Shown here in pieces: positions 53,374 through 62,700 of a DNA stretch of 64,000 nucleotides. The stretch is from Veillonella parvula DSM 2008 (GTDB taxonomy: Bacteria; Bacillota; Negativicutes; Veillonellales; Veillonellaceae), in contig NC_013520.1 in NCBI RefSeq assembly GCF_000024945.1, positions 1,264,501-1,328,500 on the forward strand, written 5' to 3'. The notes under the pieces were generated by a model. That model ran no database searches and was not told the origin of the DNA. It was given only the letters and a program-made list of their open reading frames with translations. Numbering within the stretch: the stretch's first letter is position 1; each line of letters starts with the position of its first letter. A program made the position numbers and the translations under genes.

Positions 53374-53535
53374 AGTAAACCTCCCGCACAGTTTATTCGT
53401 AGTCTATCATACCATGTTTCGCACTAAACATATACAACTATATCTGGAAAGAAAATATAGTAAAATGTATCAACTTTAACATATTTTCTCTATTATAAGT
53501 CTTATAATTATATCTATTAGTAGTGTTTTTATCCA

Positions 53536-53576
53536 TAAAAATCTGATACACTAACATCAGGTTGTACAGATTTTTA
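53536..53576 (+). promoter_or_regulatory. Attenuator-like hairpin before the amidotransferase-type hydrolase gene
   Basis: A 10-base-pair stem TAAAAATCTG/CAGATTTTTA with a 21-base loop, ending in five Ts, lies 19 bases before the ATG at 53595. It looks like a terminator inside the 5' leader. Confidence 0.4.
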
Positions 53577-53594
53577 CACATATGAGGTGATATT

Positions 53595-54335
53595 ATGACG
53601 AAACCATTTATTGGCATATCTGGCAATATCTTACGAGATAATGGTGGTCCTTACGTAGATTTATTGCGCTCCTACGTAAACCAAGACTATCCTCGTTCTA
53701 TTGAGAAAACTGGTGGCATTCCTGTTATAATTCCATTTACCCAAAATCTTGATGTAGCTCGCGAAACGGTAGCAAAGCTTGACGGCTTACTATTATCTGG
53801 CGGTCATGATGTATACCCTCTTCACTATGGAGAAGAACCTTTGCAAGGTCTTGGCGATGTATTTCCGGAGCGAGATCAATTCGACTTTGCTTTAATCAAA
53901 GCAGCAGAAGAAAGACAAATTCCTATCTTTTGCATCTGTCGTGGCTTACAAATCTTAAATGTATATCGTGGCGGCTCTTTATTCCAAGACTTAAAATATG
54001 ATCAAAACTGTACAATAAAACACTCTCAGAATCAAACACCTTCTCTTGGTACCCATACTGTAGAGATTGAGACCAACTCAAAACTAGCTAGTGCTATAGG
54101 TTGCAATACTTGGATTACGAATTCCCATCATCACCAAACAGTTAAAAACGTCGGTAAAGGATTACAAGTTGTAGCAAGAGCTAAGGATGGTACTGTAGAA
54201 GGTTTAGAGGACCCATCTTATCCTTGGTTAGTCGCCTGTCAATTCCACCCAGAAATGATGTCTACAAGTGATGAAAATGCAAAACGTTTATTTACTGCAT
54301 TCGTAAAAGCAGTTCGAGAAAATATAACTAAATAG
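53595..54335 (+). CDS. Gamma-glutamyl-gamma-aminobutyrate hydrolase-like class I amidotransferase
   Basis: A 246-residue peptidase C26 protein. The nucleophile is Cys115 in IFCICRGLQILN; the triad is completed by His218 and Glu220 in CQFHPEM. LLLSGGHDVYPLHYGEEP is the family signature near 66-83. PuuD-type members hydrolyse gamma-glutamyl bonds, for example of gamma-Glu-GABA. It is followed 15 bases later by an amino-acid permease, so the pair may import and process a gamma-glutamyl compound. GAGGTG precedes the ATG. Confidence 0.9.
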   Translation: MTKPFIGISGNILRDNGGPYVDLLRSYVNQDYPRSIEKTGGIPVIIPFTQNLDVARETVAKLDGLLLSGGHDVYPLHYGEEPLQGLGDVFPERDQFDFALIKAAEERQIPIFCICRGLQILNVYRGGSLFQDLKYDQNCTIKHSQNQTPSLGTHTVEIETNSKLASAIGCNTWITNSHHHQTVKNVGKGLQVVARAKDGTVEGLEDPSYPWLVACQFHPEMMSTSDENAKRLFTAFVKAVRENITK

Positions 54336-54350
54336 TAGGAAGATTGTATC

Positions 54351-55658
54351 ATGAAAGAAACAGGAAAATTTGACTTTTGGAGTATTGTACTCCTTGGCAT
54401 CAATGGTATTGTAGGGACAGGTATTTTCCTACTACCAAACAAAGCATATTCTATAATTGGTTCCGCTAGCTTAGGCGTCCTGTTATTTGACGCCGTTATC
54501 GCAGGTTGTATCGCCCTTTGCTTTGCAGAGGCAGCCAGCCTATTTACACGTAATGGAGGTCCTTATCTATATGCAAAACATGCATTAGGTGATTTTTGGG
54601 CCTTTGAAGTGGGCGTTTTAAAATGGATCGTAACCGTTATTGCCTGGGCGGCTATGGCCGTTGGCTTTGCTACAGCATTAGGTGCTGCAGTACCAGCTTT
54701 AAGTGGTGATTTTGCAAAGGACGTCATTTCATTTATCTTAATTGTAGGTCTTACCATTGTAAATATATTTGGTGTTAATGTATCAAAATTCGTTAATAAC
54801 TTAATTACTATCTCTAAGTTAGTTCCGCTTACCCTATTCATTGCAATTGGTATTTTCTTTATAAATGGAGCTAACTTTACACCAGTCTTCCCTCAAGACA
54901 ACTATGTAGATGGATCATTTGCTCAAGCTGCAGTTCTTCTATTTTTTGCCTATACAGGGTTTGAAGTTATTGCCATTGCTGCAGAGGATATGAAAAATCC
55001 TAAAAAAAATTTACCACGTGCTATTATCATGTGTATGCTTCTCGTATCCGTTCTGTATATGGCAATCCTCGCCGTATCTATTGGTGTACTTGGTACAGAT
55101 TTAGCAAATACCAAGGCTCCAGTACAAGATGCATTCAACGTAATTGTTGGACCTATTGGTATGTATATCGTATTAATAGGCACATTGATCTCTATGGGTG
55201 GTATCAACTTTGCCGAAGCTTACTATGCACCTCGTGTGGCAACATCCATGGCGGAGGATGGTATGTTACCAAGTGCTTTGGCAAAACGTAATCGTTACAA
55301 TGCACCATATGTAGCAGCTATCGTTACTGCCATTGCCAGTGTATTACTTGCATGGTCTGGTTCCTTTACAACACTAGCAGCCATTAGTGCGGTATCTCGT
55401 TTTACACAATACCTACCAACATGTTTGGCTGTTATTATCTTCCGTCGTAAATGGGCAGACAAAGCTCGCTCCTACACAATCCCTGGTGGCTACTTAATCC
55501 CAGTCATCGCTATTGGCACATCCCTATGGATGCTTGCCCAAGCTCAAACTAACCAATTATTATGGGGTCTAGGCGGCTGTATCGTAATCTTGCCGTTCTA
55601 CTACTCCTACTGGAAAAAGAAAAAAGCTGGTCTCATTAAAGACCATGACGAAATATAA
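54351..55658 (+). CDS. APC-family amino-acid permease
   Basis: A 435-residue transporter with about 12 helices. FWSIVLLGINGIVGTGIFLLPNKAY is the APC signature of helix 1 with the unwound GIVGTGIF substrate site; FFAYTGFEVIAIAAEDMKNPKKNLPRAI is the conserved helix 6 to loop region. The substrate is unknown. It is co-transcribed with the C26 hydrolase and ends at a long-loop terminator. Confidence 0.9.
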   Translation: MKETGKFDFWSIVLLGINGIVGTGIFLLPNKAYSIIGSASLGVLLFDAVIAGCIALCFAEAASLFTRNGGPYLYAKHALGDFWAFEVGVLKWIVTVIAWAAMAVGFATALGAAVPALSGDFAKDVISFILIVGLTIVNIFGVNVSKFVNNLITISKLVPLTLFIAIGIFFINGANFTPVFPQDNYVDGSFAQAAVLLFFAYTGFEVIAIAAEDMKNPKKNLPRAIIMCMLLVSVLYMAILAVSIGVLGTDLANTKAPVQDAFNVIVGPIGMYIVLIGTLISMGGINFAEAYYAPRVATSMAEDGMLPSALAKRNRYNAPYVAAIVTAIASVLLAWSGSFTTLAAISAVSRFTQYLPTCLAVIIFRRKWADKARSYTIPGGYLIPVIAIGTSLWMLAQAQTNQLLWGLGGCIVILPFYYSYWKKKKAGLIKDHDEI

Positions 55659-55666
55659 ATAATACA

Positions 55667-55756
55667 AAAAACTACCAGTTATTGATAATATCTAATGCCT
55701 TATCCTTCCATAGTAGAAGGTCTGTTTAAAAGATATATGTTTAACTGGTAGTTTTT
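55667..55756. terminator. Long-loop bidirectional terminator
   Basis: A perfect 15-base-pair stem AAAAACTACCAGTTA/TAACTGGTAGTTTTT encloses a 60-base loop that itself contains a small CCTT/AAGG stem. It sits between two convergent genes. Confidence 0.75.
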
Positions 55757-55808
55757 ATTTTATCTATTAATCCTAATTAGATTAGATATATCAAATAAGT
55801 AGTATCGA

Positions 55809-56648
55809 CTAATATAGATCCTCTTCAATAATAGTTTCCTTCGTTAAGTCCTCTTCGATATAGCCAATCTCATCCGTTGCTTCGTCTTCATCACGGGTGT
55901 CGATATAGATACTGATAAGAGCTAATGATCCCTCTTCATTGAGGGTAGCAATGGCACTCATAGGACCATAGGTTAAGATTAGTCCATCTTCTTCATCTCG
56001 AATGATATGAGGCACCGCATTAAAATGTTGATTCATTAACTGATCAAAATAGTCCTCTACCTCAAGGCCACTTTCAAGAGTAATAGATTCTGCATCGCCC
56101 TTTTGAAATACAACGCGCGTATCTTCATCGATATATTGATAAAAATCGTCTACATCTACATTTGCAGTTTCAAGCCACATGCTGAGTGCTGTAATCCAAT
56201 CTTTCACAGTCGTTGGCGAAGTCGTGAAAGCATATTCGCTTTCATCAGAACTAAAGCGGAGATCATCATACTCAATGCTATAATTTTCCTGACTAGATAC
56301 AATACGGTCAACTAGTCCCTCGTCATTTAAATCTACAAATAGCAGATACACATAATTATCGCCGCTTTCATAAGAAACGGTTAAGCCATGACGACCCTCA
56401 TGGAATAGCGCATCCTCCTCGTACACATCGGTAATATGCATCACCTTGCACGTAACAGGCACATTGTCGGCCTTAATAGACTCAGCCATAGAGGACAAAA
56501 AATCAACAGTTTCATTGCGGTTTCGCCCAATAATGCCACGGCCCGTAGACATATATTCACAATCGTCAGCCAAGATAGATTCGATGCCGTGAATATCAGC
56601 GGCTTCTAGGGTAGCTTTTATTAATAAAAGAGCTTGTATTTCAGTCAT
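55809..56648 (-). CDS. Uncharacterised acidic protein with NTF2/SnoaL-like N-terminus
   Basis: A 279-residue soluble, very acidic protein. The first 120 residues (IQALLLIKATLEAADIHGIESILADDCEYMSTGRGIIGRN) follow the SnoaL/NTF2-like plan of two helices, a strand and a conserved turn. A second, similar unit may begin near residue 150 (WITALSMWLETANVDVDDFYQYIDEDTRVVF), suggesting an internal duplication. The last 25 residues are nearly all acidic. Function unknown. The ATG at 56648 has AGGAGG; the longer frame to 56687 does not. Confidence 0.75.
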   Translation of the reverse strand: MTEIQALLLIKATLEAADIHGIESILADDCEYMSTGRGIIGRNRNETVDFLSSMAESIKADNVPVTCKVMHITDVYEEDALFHEGRHGLTVSYESGDNYVYLLFVDLNDEGLVDRIVSSQENYSIEYDDLRFSSDESEYAFTTSPTTVKDWITALSMWLETANVDVDDFYQYIDEDTRVVFQKGDAESITLESGLEVEDYFDQLMNQHFNAVPHIIRDEEDGLILTYGPMSAIATLNEEGSLALISIYIDTRDEDEATDEIGYIEEDLTKETIIEEDLY

Positions 56649-56787
56649 ACTACGCCTCCTATACACTGTAATTATTACTTCTATCATTGTAACATAATTA
56701 TAGTAACTAATAGGTCTATTCTCTTGATTTTCTACATATTTATCATATACTTAAAAAGTACATATTAATTTAATATCGGAGGACCCT

Positions 56788-57447
56788 ATGAAATATACGA
56801 CTATCGTTTTTGACTGCGACGGTACATTGCTCAATACGGCTACAGATTTAGCTAACGCCGTAAATCATGTTCTACGTACACATAACTTCCCTGAAAAATC
56901 TCTAACAGAGGTAAAAGCAGCACTCGGTAATGCAGTAACATATTTAATGCGTCAGTGTCTCCCTAGTACAGTAGCTGATCATGAATTAGAGCCATACATT
57001 GAGGAATTTAAAGCTTACTATGGTGAGCATTTAAAAGACACAACAGCTCCTTACCCAGGCATCCTAAATATGCTTGATGTATTGCGTGAACAAGGTTATA
57101 AATTAGCCATCGTGTCTAACAAAATCCAAGAAGGTGTAACACCACTTAATAAAGAGTACTTTGGCGATCGTTTACCTGTTGCCATTGGTGAAAGACCAGG
57201 GTTACAACGTAAACCAGCACCAGATATGGTGCTCCAAGCATTAAAAGATCTAGGTTCTACACCAGAAGAATCCATTTATGTAGGTGACTCTGAAGTTGAT
57301 GTAGCTACCGCCAAAAACTCCGGTCTACTTTGCATCGGTGTTACATGGGGCTTTAGAGAAGAATCACTCCATAAAGAACTAGGCGTAACACATATTGCCC
57401 GAAAAGCAGATGATATTCTAAGCATTATTGAAACCTTAAATAAATAA
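56788..57447 (+). CDS. HAD-family phosphatase, phosphoglycolate-phosphatase-like
   Basis: A 219-residue HAD hydrolase. Motif I is FDCDGTLLN (8-16; nucleophile Asp9, acid/base Asp11), motif II is LAIVSNK, the lysine of motif III is in LQRKPAPDMV, and motif IV is YVGDSEVDVATAKNSG. The cap domain is helical (type C1), as in Gph and PpaX. Substrate cannot be assigned with certainty. CGGAGG precedes the ATG. Monocistronic. Confidence 0.9.
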   Translation: MKYTTIVFDCDGTLLNTATDLANAVNHVLRTHNFPEKSLTEVKAALGNAVTYLMRQCLPSTVADHELEPYIEEFKAYYGEHLKDTTAPYPGILNMLDVLREQGYKLAIVSNKIQEGVTPLNKEYFGDRLPVAIGERPGLQRKPAPDMVLQALKDLGSTPEESIYVGDSEVDVATAKNSGLLCIGVTWGFREESLHKELGVTHIARKADDILSIIETLNK

Positions 57448-57723
57448 TATATGCACCTTTTCATGGAATTTAAAATAAAATTAGTCATATTCAAGGCACT
57501 ACTCATATATTGAGTATAGTCATTGATATATTCTAAATTCTTGTCAATAATCTATAGCAAATTCATATAAATAAGAGATTTATAAATTAAAATCGTACAA
57601 AATTGGGAAATAAAATCATAGGCTTCTCATTTTGCACGCTTTTTCTTTTATTTTCTCACTTTTATTTCATTTTTCACATTATACATTTTACACATAGCTC
57701 CTATTCCAAATCTATTGCCTTAA

Positions 57724-57745
57724 AAATGTGATATATGTTACATTT
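57724..57745. promoter_or_regulatory. CRP/FNR-family operator
   Basis: AAATGTGATATATGTTACATTT: half-sites TGTGA and TTACA with a 6-base spacer, and flanking AAA/TTT. The CRP consensus is AAATGTGA-N6-TCACATTT; only one base of the half-sites differs. Confidence 0.65.
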
Positions 57746-57778
57746 ATGGGGCAGTGCTTTCACATAGATACGCCGTCA

Positions 57779-57801
57779 ATTCAATAGCTAGTGTATTGAA
57801 T
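57779..57801 (+). other. Leader hairpin before the acetate transporter gene
   Basis: An 8-base-pair stem ATTCAATA/TATTGAAT with a 7-base loop, 34 to 55 bases downstream of the operator. Confidence 0.4.
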
Positions 57802-57876
57802 GGGAGATGACCGCACAATATCATGTGAATATTTTACTGTATGGTTGTAGTTAGTTGACAGAGAAATGAGGAACAA

Positions 57877-58488
57877 ATGGAAAAGGAAGTAAGAAAAGTT
57901 GAAATGAGTGAAAATGTAGCAGATCCAACAGGTCTTGGTCTACTAGGTTTAGCTATTGTATGTTTTGTGGTATCCACGTCCCGCGTAGGCTGGTCTGGTC
58001 CAACAACATCCGTTATTATACCTTGGGCTGTTTTATTAGGTTCTTTGGCCCAATTAATGGCAAGCCATTTTGATTTCAAGAAAAATAATCCTTTCGGCTC
58101 TGTTGTATTCGGTGCATACGGTTTATTCTGGTCTGCAATGGCTGGCGTTTGGTTAATCCAAATGGGATCTTTCGGTCCTGAAATTCAAAAAGGTTTCGAT
58201 GTAACACAATTAGCATTTGCTTTTGTGGGCTTTTTAATCTTCTCTATTTTTGGTACAATTGCATCTTTAAAAACGAATAAAGTTGTATTCGCTATTATGC
58301 TACTTATCTGCTTCCTATTCTTCGGTCTAGCAACTGACCTATTCTTAGGCGGCAAAACAGGCTTCTTCGCTCTTGCAGCATGGTCTGAATTATTCATCTC
58401 CCTATTAGGCTTCTACGGTTCTGGTGCTGTACTTGTTAACAAAGTATTCGGTAAAACTGTATTTCCTTTAGGTAAAAGCATATTATAA
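57877..58488 (+). CDS. Acetate/succinate transporter, AceTr (GPR1/FUN34/SatP) family
   Basis: A 203-residue membrane protein with six helices. ADPTGLGLLGLAIVCF is the family NPAPLGL-type motif at the start of helix 1; later helices carry FGAYGLFWSAMAGVWLIQMG and FALAAWSELFISLLGFYGSGAVLVNKVFGK. AceTr proteins move acetate or succinate, coupled to protons or as a channel. A GAGGA site precedes the ATG. The CRP-type operator 130 bases upstream suggests control by energy or redox state. Confidence 0.88.
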   Translation: MEKEVRKVEMSENVADPTGLGLLGLAIVCFVVSTSRVGWSGPTTSVIIPWAVLLGSLAQLMASHFDFKKNNPFGSVVFGAYGLFWSAMAGVWLIQMGSFGPEIQKGFDVTQLAFAFVGFLIFSIFGTIASLKTNKVVFAIMLLICFLFFGLATDLFLGGKTGFFALAAWSELFISLLGFYGSGAVLVNKVFGKTVFPLGKSIL

Positions 58489-58520
58489 TAGTTTGAAAAC
58501 TATATAAACTCTTGCACAAC

Positions 58521-58568
58521 AAAAGAGGTTCCTGATGGTCACAAATTGACACATAGGAACCTCTTTTT
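58521..58568. terminator. Palindromic terminator, copy B of a repeat family
   Basis: AAAAGAGGTTCCT..TGGTCA / TGACACATAGGAACCTCTTTTT, with one or two mismatches and Ts on the plus strand. It shares its core with the elements at 52251 and 59339 and lies between two convergent genes. Confidence 0.85.
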
Positions 58569-58659
58569 AATTTACTTTTACTATACCCATTCAGCTAAAT
58601 ATTACAAACTGACTAAATACATTAGGATAAATAAATATGGGAATCTGATCAAATACACC

Positions 58660-59256
58660 TTATTTATAACTAAACTGCGCATCCATAATCATCTGGCGTA
58701 ACTGCTCAATGCGAACACCTTTTGGTAGCTGGTCTCTATAAAACTGTAAATTATAATAGTAACGAGTATCTTCATAATCAGTAACTAATACCATGTCCGT
58801 CCTATTATGTAATGGCCAGCCATACATGAATTCGGCTAGTAAACTACGCACACCATCATTATCAATCTCTGTTACATCATACTTAATAGGCAATACCATC
58901 TTTACCGTAGGTTCAGGAACCGTTCTATCTTTAACAATTTTTTTAATCTCTTTATCTAAAGAGATACTTGTATTATCGATAGATCTAGCCTTCACATGCA
59001 TAAAAACACCATCAGAGGTTCTAAAAGCTCTCCCATCTATATCTTTAGTTTCCCCCTTAGTCTCCACAGAGTCCTTCAATACACGGAACTGATACGGACC
59101 AAAAAACTTGATTTCTGTAATAGCATCTAAACCTTCATCATATTGACCATTATGTACATTCGTAACATGTATTAGAGGTCTAATATCGTTAGCGTTTGAA
59201 AGCATTGGTGCCGCTAAACACAAACCTAAACTTAGTAATGTAATACAACGTTTCAT
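58660..59256 (-). CDS. Uncharacterised exported protein
   Basis: A 198-residue protein with a signal peptide (MKRCITLLSLGLCLAAPMLS, cleavage near SNA). The mature part is mixed alpha/beta, with several Tyr-rich segments (YGWPLHN.., YEDTRYYYNLQFYRDQL). I do not recognise a family. It is probably periplasmic. The ATG at 59256 has a GGGGGAG site; a GTG five codons earlier lies within that site. Bounded by two copies of the palindromic terminator. Confidence 0.75.
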   Translation of the reverse strand: MKRCITLLSLGLCLAAPMLSNANDIRPLIHVTNVHNGQYDEGLDAITEIKFFGPYQFRVLKDSVETKGETKDIDGRAFRTSDGVFMHVKARSIDNTSISLDKEIKKIVKDRTVPEPTVKMVLPIKYDVTEIDNDGVRSLLAEFMYGWPLHNRTDMVLVTDYEDTRYYYNLQFYRDQLPKGVRIEQLRQMIMDAQFSYK

Positions 59257-59338
59257 AAATATCTCCCCCACTAAACACTAATATTAATTGTATTTTAACA
59301 TAGTTAATTCGTTTTTATGATAGTAATTACAAAACGAA

Positions 59339-59380
59339 AGAGGTTCCTAATAGTCACCTAGGTGACTATTAGGAACCTCT
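59339..59380. repeat. Perfect 42-base palindrome, copy C of the terminator repeat family
   Basis: AGAGGTTCCTAATAGTCACC and TA at the centre, followed by the exact complement; no loop or mismatch. Cores of copies A (52251) and B (58521) are almost the same. No T-run directly follows, so terminator function is less certain than for A and B. Confidence 0.8.
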
Positions 59381-59448
59381 AATCTATTTACTTTTATTTT
59401 TCACAACACTATATTGAACTTGAGACCTCTAAATGGGTCCAGCCTTTG

Positions 59449-59562
59449 CTAATCAACTCGAGGATTGGCGGTGAGAAAACGCATGAAAAAAGGCCCGACA
59501 TAGAAGTCAGACCGTTTCTTCAATTCAATAAATCTAGAAGCGAAGTCTGGCGTCGAAACCAT
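59449..59562 (-). CDS. Short open frame in a GC-rich intergenic island
   Basis: A 37-codon frame beginning MVSTPDFASRFIELKKRSDF and ending MRFLTANPRVD. A TAA stop directly precedes the ATG and a GTGAGG ribosome-site-like sequence lies seven bases upstream. The stretch is richer in GC than its surroundings. I do not recognise it; it may be a true small protein, a remnant of a larger gene, or part of a structured RNA. Confidence 0.35.
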   Translation of the reverse strand: MVSTPDFASRFIELKKRSDFYVGPFFMRFLTANPRVD

Positions 59563-59740
59563 TTATGCCTCACTTTGATATAAATTATATCATATTTAAA
59601 TAAGTAAAGGAATCTAAGGATTTCTTTCCTTGTTTTCTTTTATAAAGCCTTATTGTAAATATAAATTCTTTATAGAAACATCTATAGTAACCTATACCTT
59701 ATAATCTAGCAATCTACTATAGTCATTGCAACTTATTAAC

Positions 59741-62700
59741 TTAGAAATCCTCTAAAGTATAAATAGGCAAGTATCTTTGGGCAAATGCAAGATTTTTATT
59801 GAGTTCTGCCCATTTGGTAGCGTCACCAATAACATAGATATACTCCCTTGCTCTTGTAAAGGCTACATTTACATTATTAGCGTTAACCCATTTAATAGCT
59901 CCATTAGCAGTGCCATCGCTTTGACAGCCTAACATATAAATAACGACTTTGGCTTCTTTGCCTTGGAAGGTATGAACTGTGCCAATATTATTTTCAATCC
60001 AGATATCACGACTTTCATCGTCTATATATACTAGTTGATTACTCATGTATGCTTTAAAGCCTTCAGCAACAGTTTTAAAAGGAGATATGACAAATATATC
60101 GTCTAGCTTTACATTATGATTCTGTAAGAGATTAATTAACTTAGCCCCAATTTCACCTTGCGTATTTATGTAATGATCTTTTTTTGACTTAGAAATGATT
60201 TGGCTAGCATCATAGGTAATCCAACAACTAGGAAGGGCAATTTCAACCGGTTCTTTTGGTTTCACGGTTTCATTAATCATAAAACCGCCATAAGACAATT
60301 CATTGGATACATTAAACATAATTTCACCACAACGACGATGAACAACTAGTGGACAGCCTACCCACGAAACAGAATCATCCTCTTCTCGTATCGTACCAGC
60401 AAATGGATTTTGTGCATCTGCTAAACGTTGAACGGATAATTCCTTATGTCTATAACAATCTATATCATGATTCCCTACATAATTAACAAATAAATCCTGA
60501 ACAGTTTGAACTGGTTCAATTTGCTTTGGATCACCTACAATAATGGCTTGTTGTGCACGATATAATGCACCTAATACCATATGTGGCGATGCTTGACCAG
60601 CCTCGTCTACAATAATAGTCCCAATAGAACCTTCACCTGTACAATTACGAAGCATACTTTCAACAGCCGCAAATGTAGAGGATATAACCGGTACCGCTAA
60701 AAATAATGTATTAAATACTAAAGGAAATACTTGATCTAAGCCAAATTGTTTATCTAACTCTTGACGTTTCTTATAAGAACCCCAATAAGATGATAAGAGT
60801 TGCATGTTCTTTCTAAATGGTTTACTAATAGCTACTGCCTTTTGTACTTGTAAGGCATCGAAAAATAGTTGCTCTCGACATTCATTGATATAATCACAAG
60901 CATATAAATAGGCTGTATGTGCAGAAATATATGCCGATTCATCTTTATTGCGTGATACGCCATATGAACTTTCAACTGTATCAAAACAGCTAATATTATC
61001 CTTATTAGATAATTGTAATGTTTGACATAATTTGCCTTGTACTGCCTTTATATCAACTATATTTTCCTGCAAAGTTTTACACTCAGATTCTAATTCAATA
61101 CGTTGCTTTTCTAATACATACTTAAGTTGCAATCTGTCATGTAAGGTAACAAGCTCAGCTAATATAGATTTCAATTCTCTATTTTTCTCATTAATAATAG
61201 ATAGTAACGCTGTATTACTTAGCCCTTTTAATACTGATATAGATATCTTCCCCAATACCTTATCCACTAAAGAACGCTTAGCATTCAACTCAATCAAATC
61301 ATTTAATAGCTCTAGCTTACGCGATTCAATAGAGGTCAAGTCTCCTTCTATATCCGTATATTGATTAATTTCACAATCTAACGCTTTTTGAGTAGCTTCT
61401 AGTTTAGAAATATCCCCTTCTAATTCTTTCAAGCACTGTATATTTTGCTCATAGCTTTCAGTATAAGCAAACAATTGTGTTACTAACTCATATTGTTCCT
61501 GAAATTGCTTCTTAGCTGTAACAAATAAATCTTGTGCCGATTTTACATTCATCACAGACTCTAATCGTGTACAAAGAGAATTCAATATCGGTTTAAATTC
61601 AGAAATATTTTTTGAATTACCTAGCCTTGTAGATATGAGTCCCCATTGATCAGTTGTATTATGCAGCTGATTAGCAAGATATGTGAAGTAAATTTCATTA
61701 GGAGAGACGGAGTCTTTATCATCTTTTTTCTGCAATACACTGATATCTATTTTTATATCAGAATGCCTTGGATCAAATATGTGTGAATCATTAGATCCGG
61801 TCCTAACAGCTGATATATTGGGCAATTCCAATGATATATTTTCAACAGCCTTATTATTAGCAGATAGCACTAGCATACCATATTTACTAATAGAACTAGG
61901 AATTTCATAACAATATGCGTCCCCATCTGGGCTTTTTACCTTAGTAAATATATCCTCAACATGATTATATTCACAAATTTTACTAGCTCGCTCAACAATA
62001 TTATTAGCAATAATATCTTTTAACAACGTTGTTTTCCCTGTCCCTGGCGGCCCATTAACAGAAAAAATTTCCTTTGGGTTCTCTTTTGCAATATTAACGG
62101 CTACTTGTTGCATCAGGGATAAATTAAATGGTGATGGCCATCTTCCTAACGGTAATGCTCTAGGCGTATACCAATGTCGTAGCTGTTCAGTGTCTTGTAA
62201 TAAATCGTATTGTTCAATTGACGTGTTTAAACTATTAATATAGTGTAATAACTTATTATCTTCAGCTATTTCGTCTATATGTTTAGACAAAAAATACAAA
62301 TCATTTAAAAAACAACTTGCTTTCAAATCATGGCGGTAAGGCTGACTCTTGGTTTTACGATTCACTAGTGTAGATGTTAATCCACAATAGGTGTATACAT
62401 CACCAGCACGCTTCATCTCTACGCCTATAGGCTGTAAAATCTGTTCACATACGTAATGATTCACAATCTGTATGGTCTCATCTATTGAAAGCACTTTCTC
62501 CTGGGATTGTAATACACGCTCCATATCCTTTTCAATATCTTTCCACTGATGTAGATGTAAATTCTGCAATGGTTTATCCGGGAATAACACTAGTTCCCGT
62601 ACGGCCCATATAAATGGTGAAAGTCTAACACTATCAGCAACATAATTTCCATCATTATCTGTCATAAAAGATGAGCAATATAATGCTGGAAATAAAGGTG

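Larger units (their letters stand above)
57448..57876. other. Intergenic region upstream of the acetate transporter gene
   Basis: The left part (57448-57720) is AT-rich with only a weak ACTCA/TGAGT hairpin near 57500. The right part holds a CRP/FNR-type operator (57724-57745) and a leader hairpin (57779-57801). I see no gene. Confidence 0.6.
59257..59740. other. Intergenic region after the helicase gene
   Basis: It contains terminator copy C (59339-59380) and a GC-richer 200-base stretch with a short open frame (59449-59562). The part next to the helicase gene (59600-59740) is AT-rich with nothing recognisable. Confidence 0.6.

Noticed and set aside
59400-59600. Possible tmRNA or SRP RNA in the GC-rich intergenic island
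   Set aside because: It lacks the conserved 3' TTCGA..CCA end of tmRNA and the GGTCAGG..GGAAGGAAGCAGCC core of SRP RNA.
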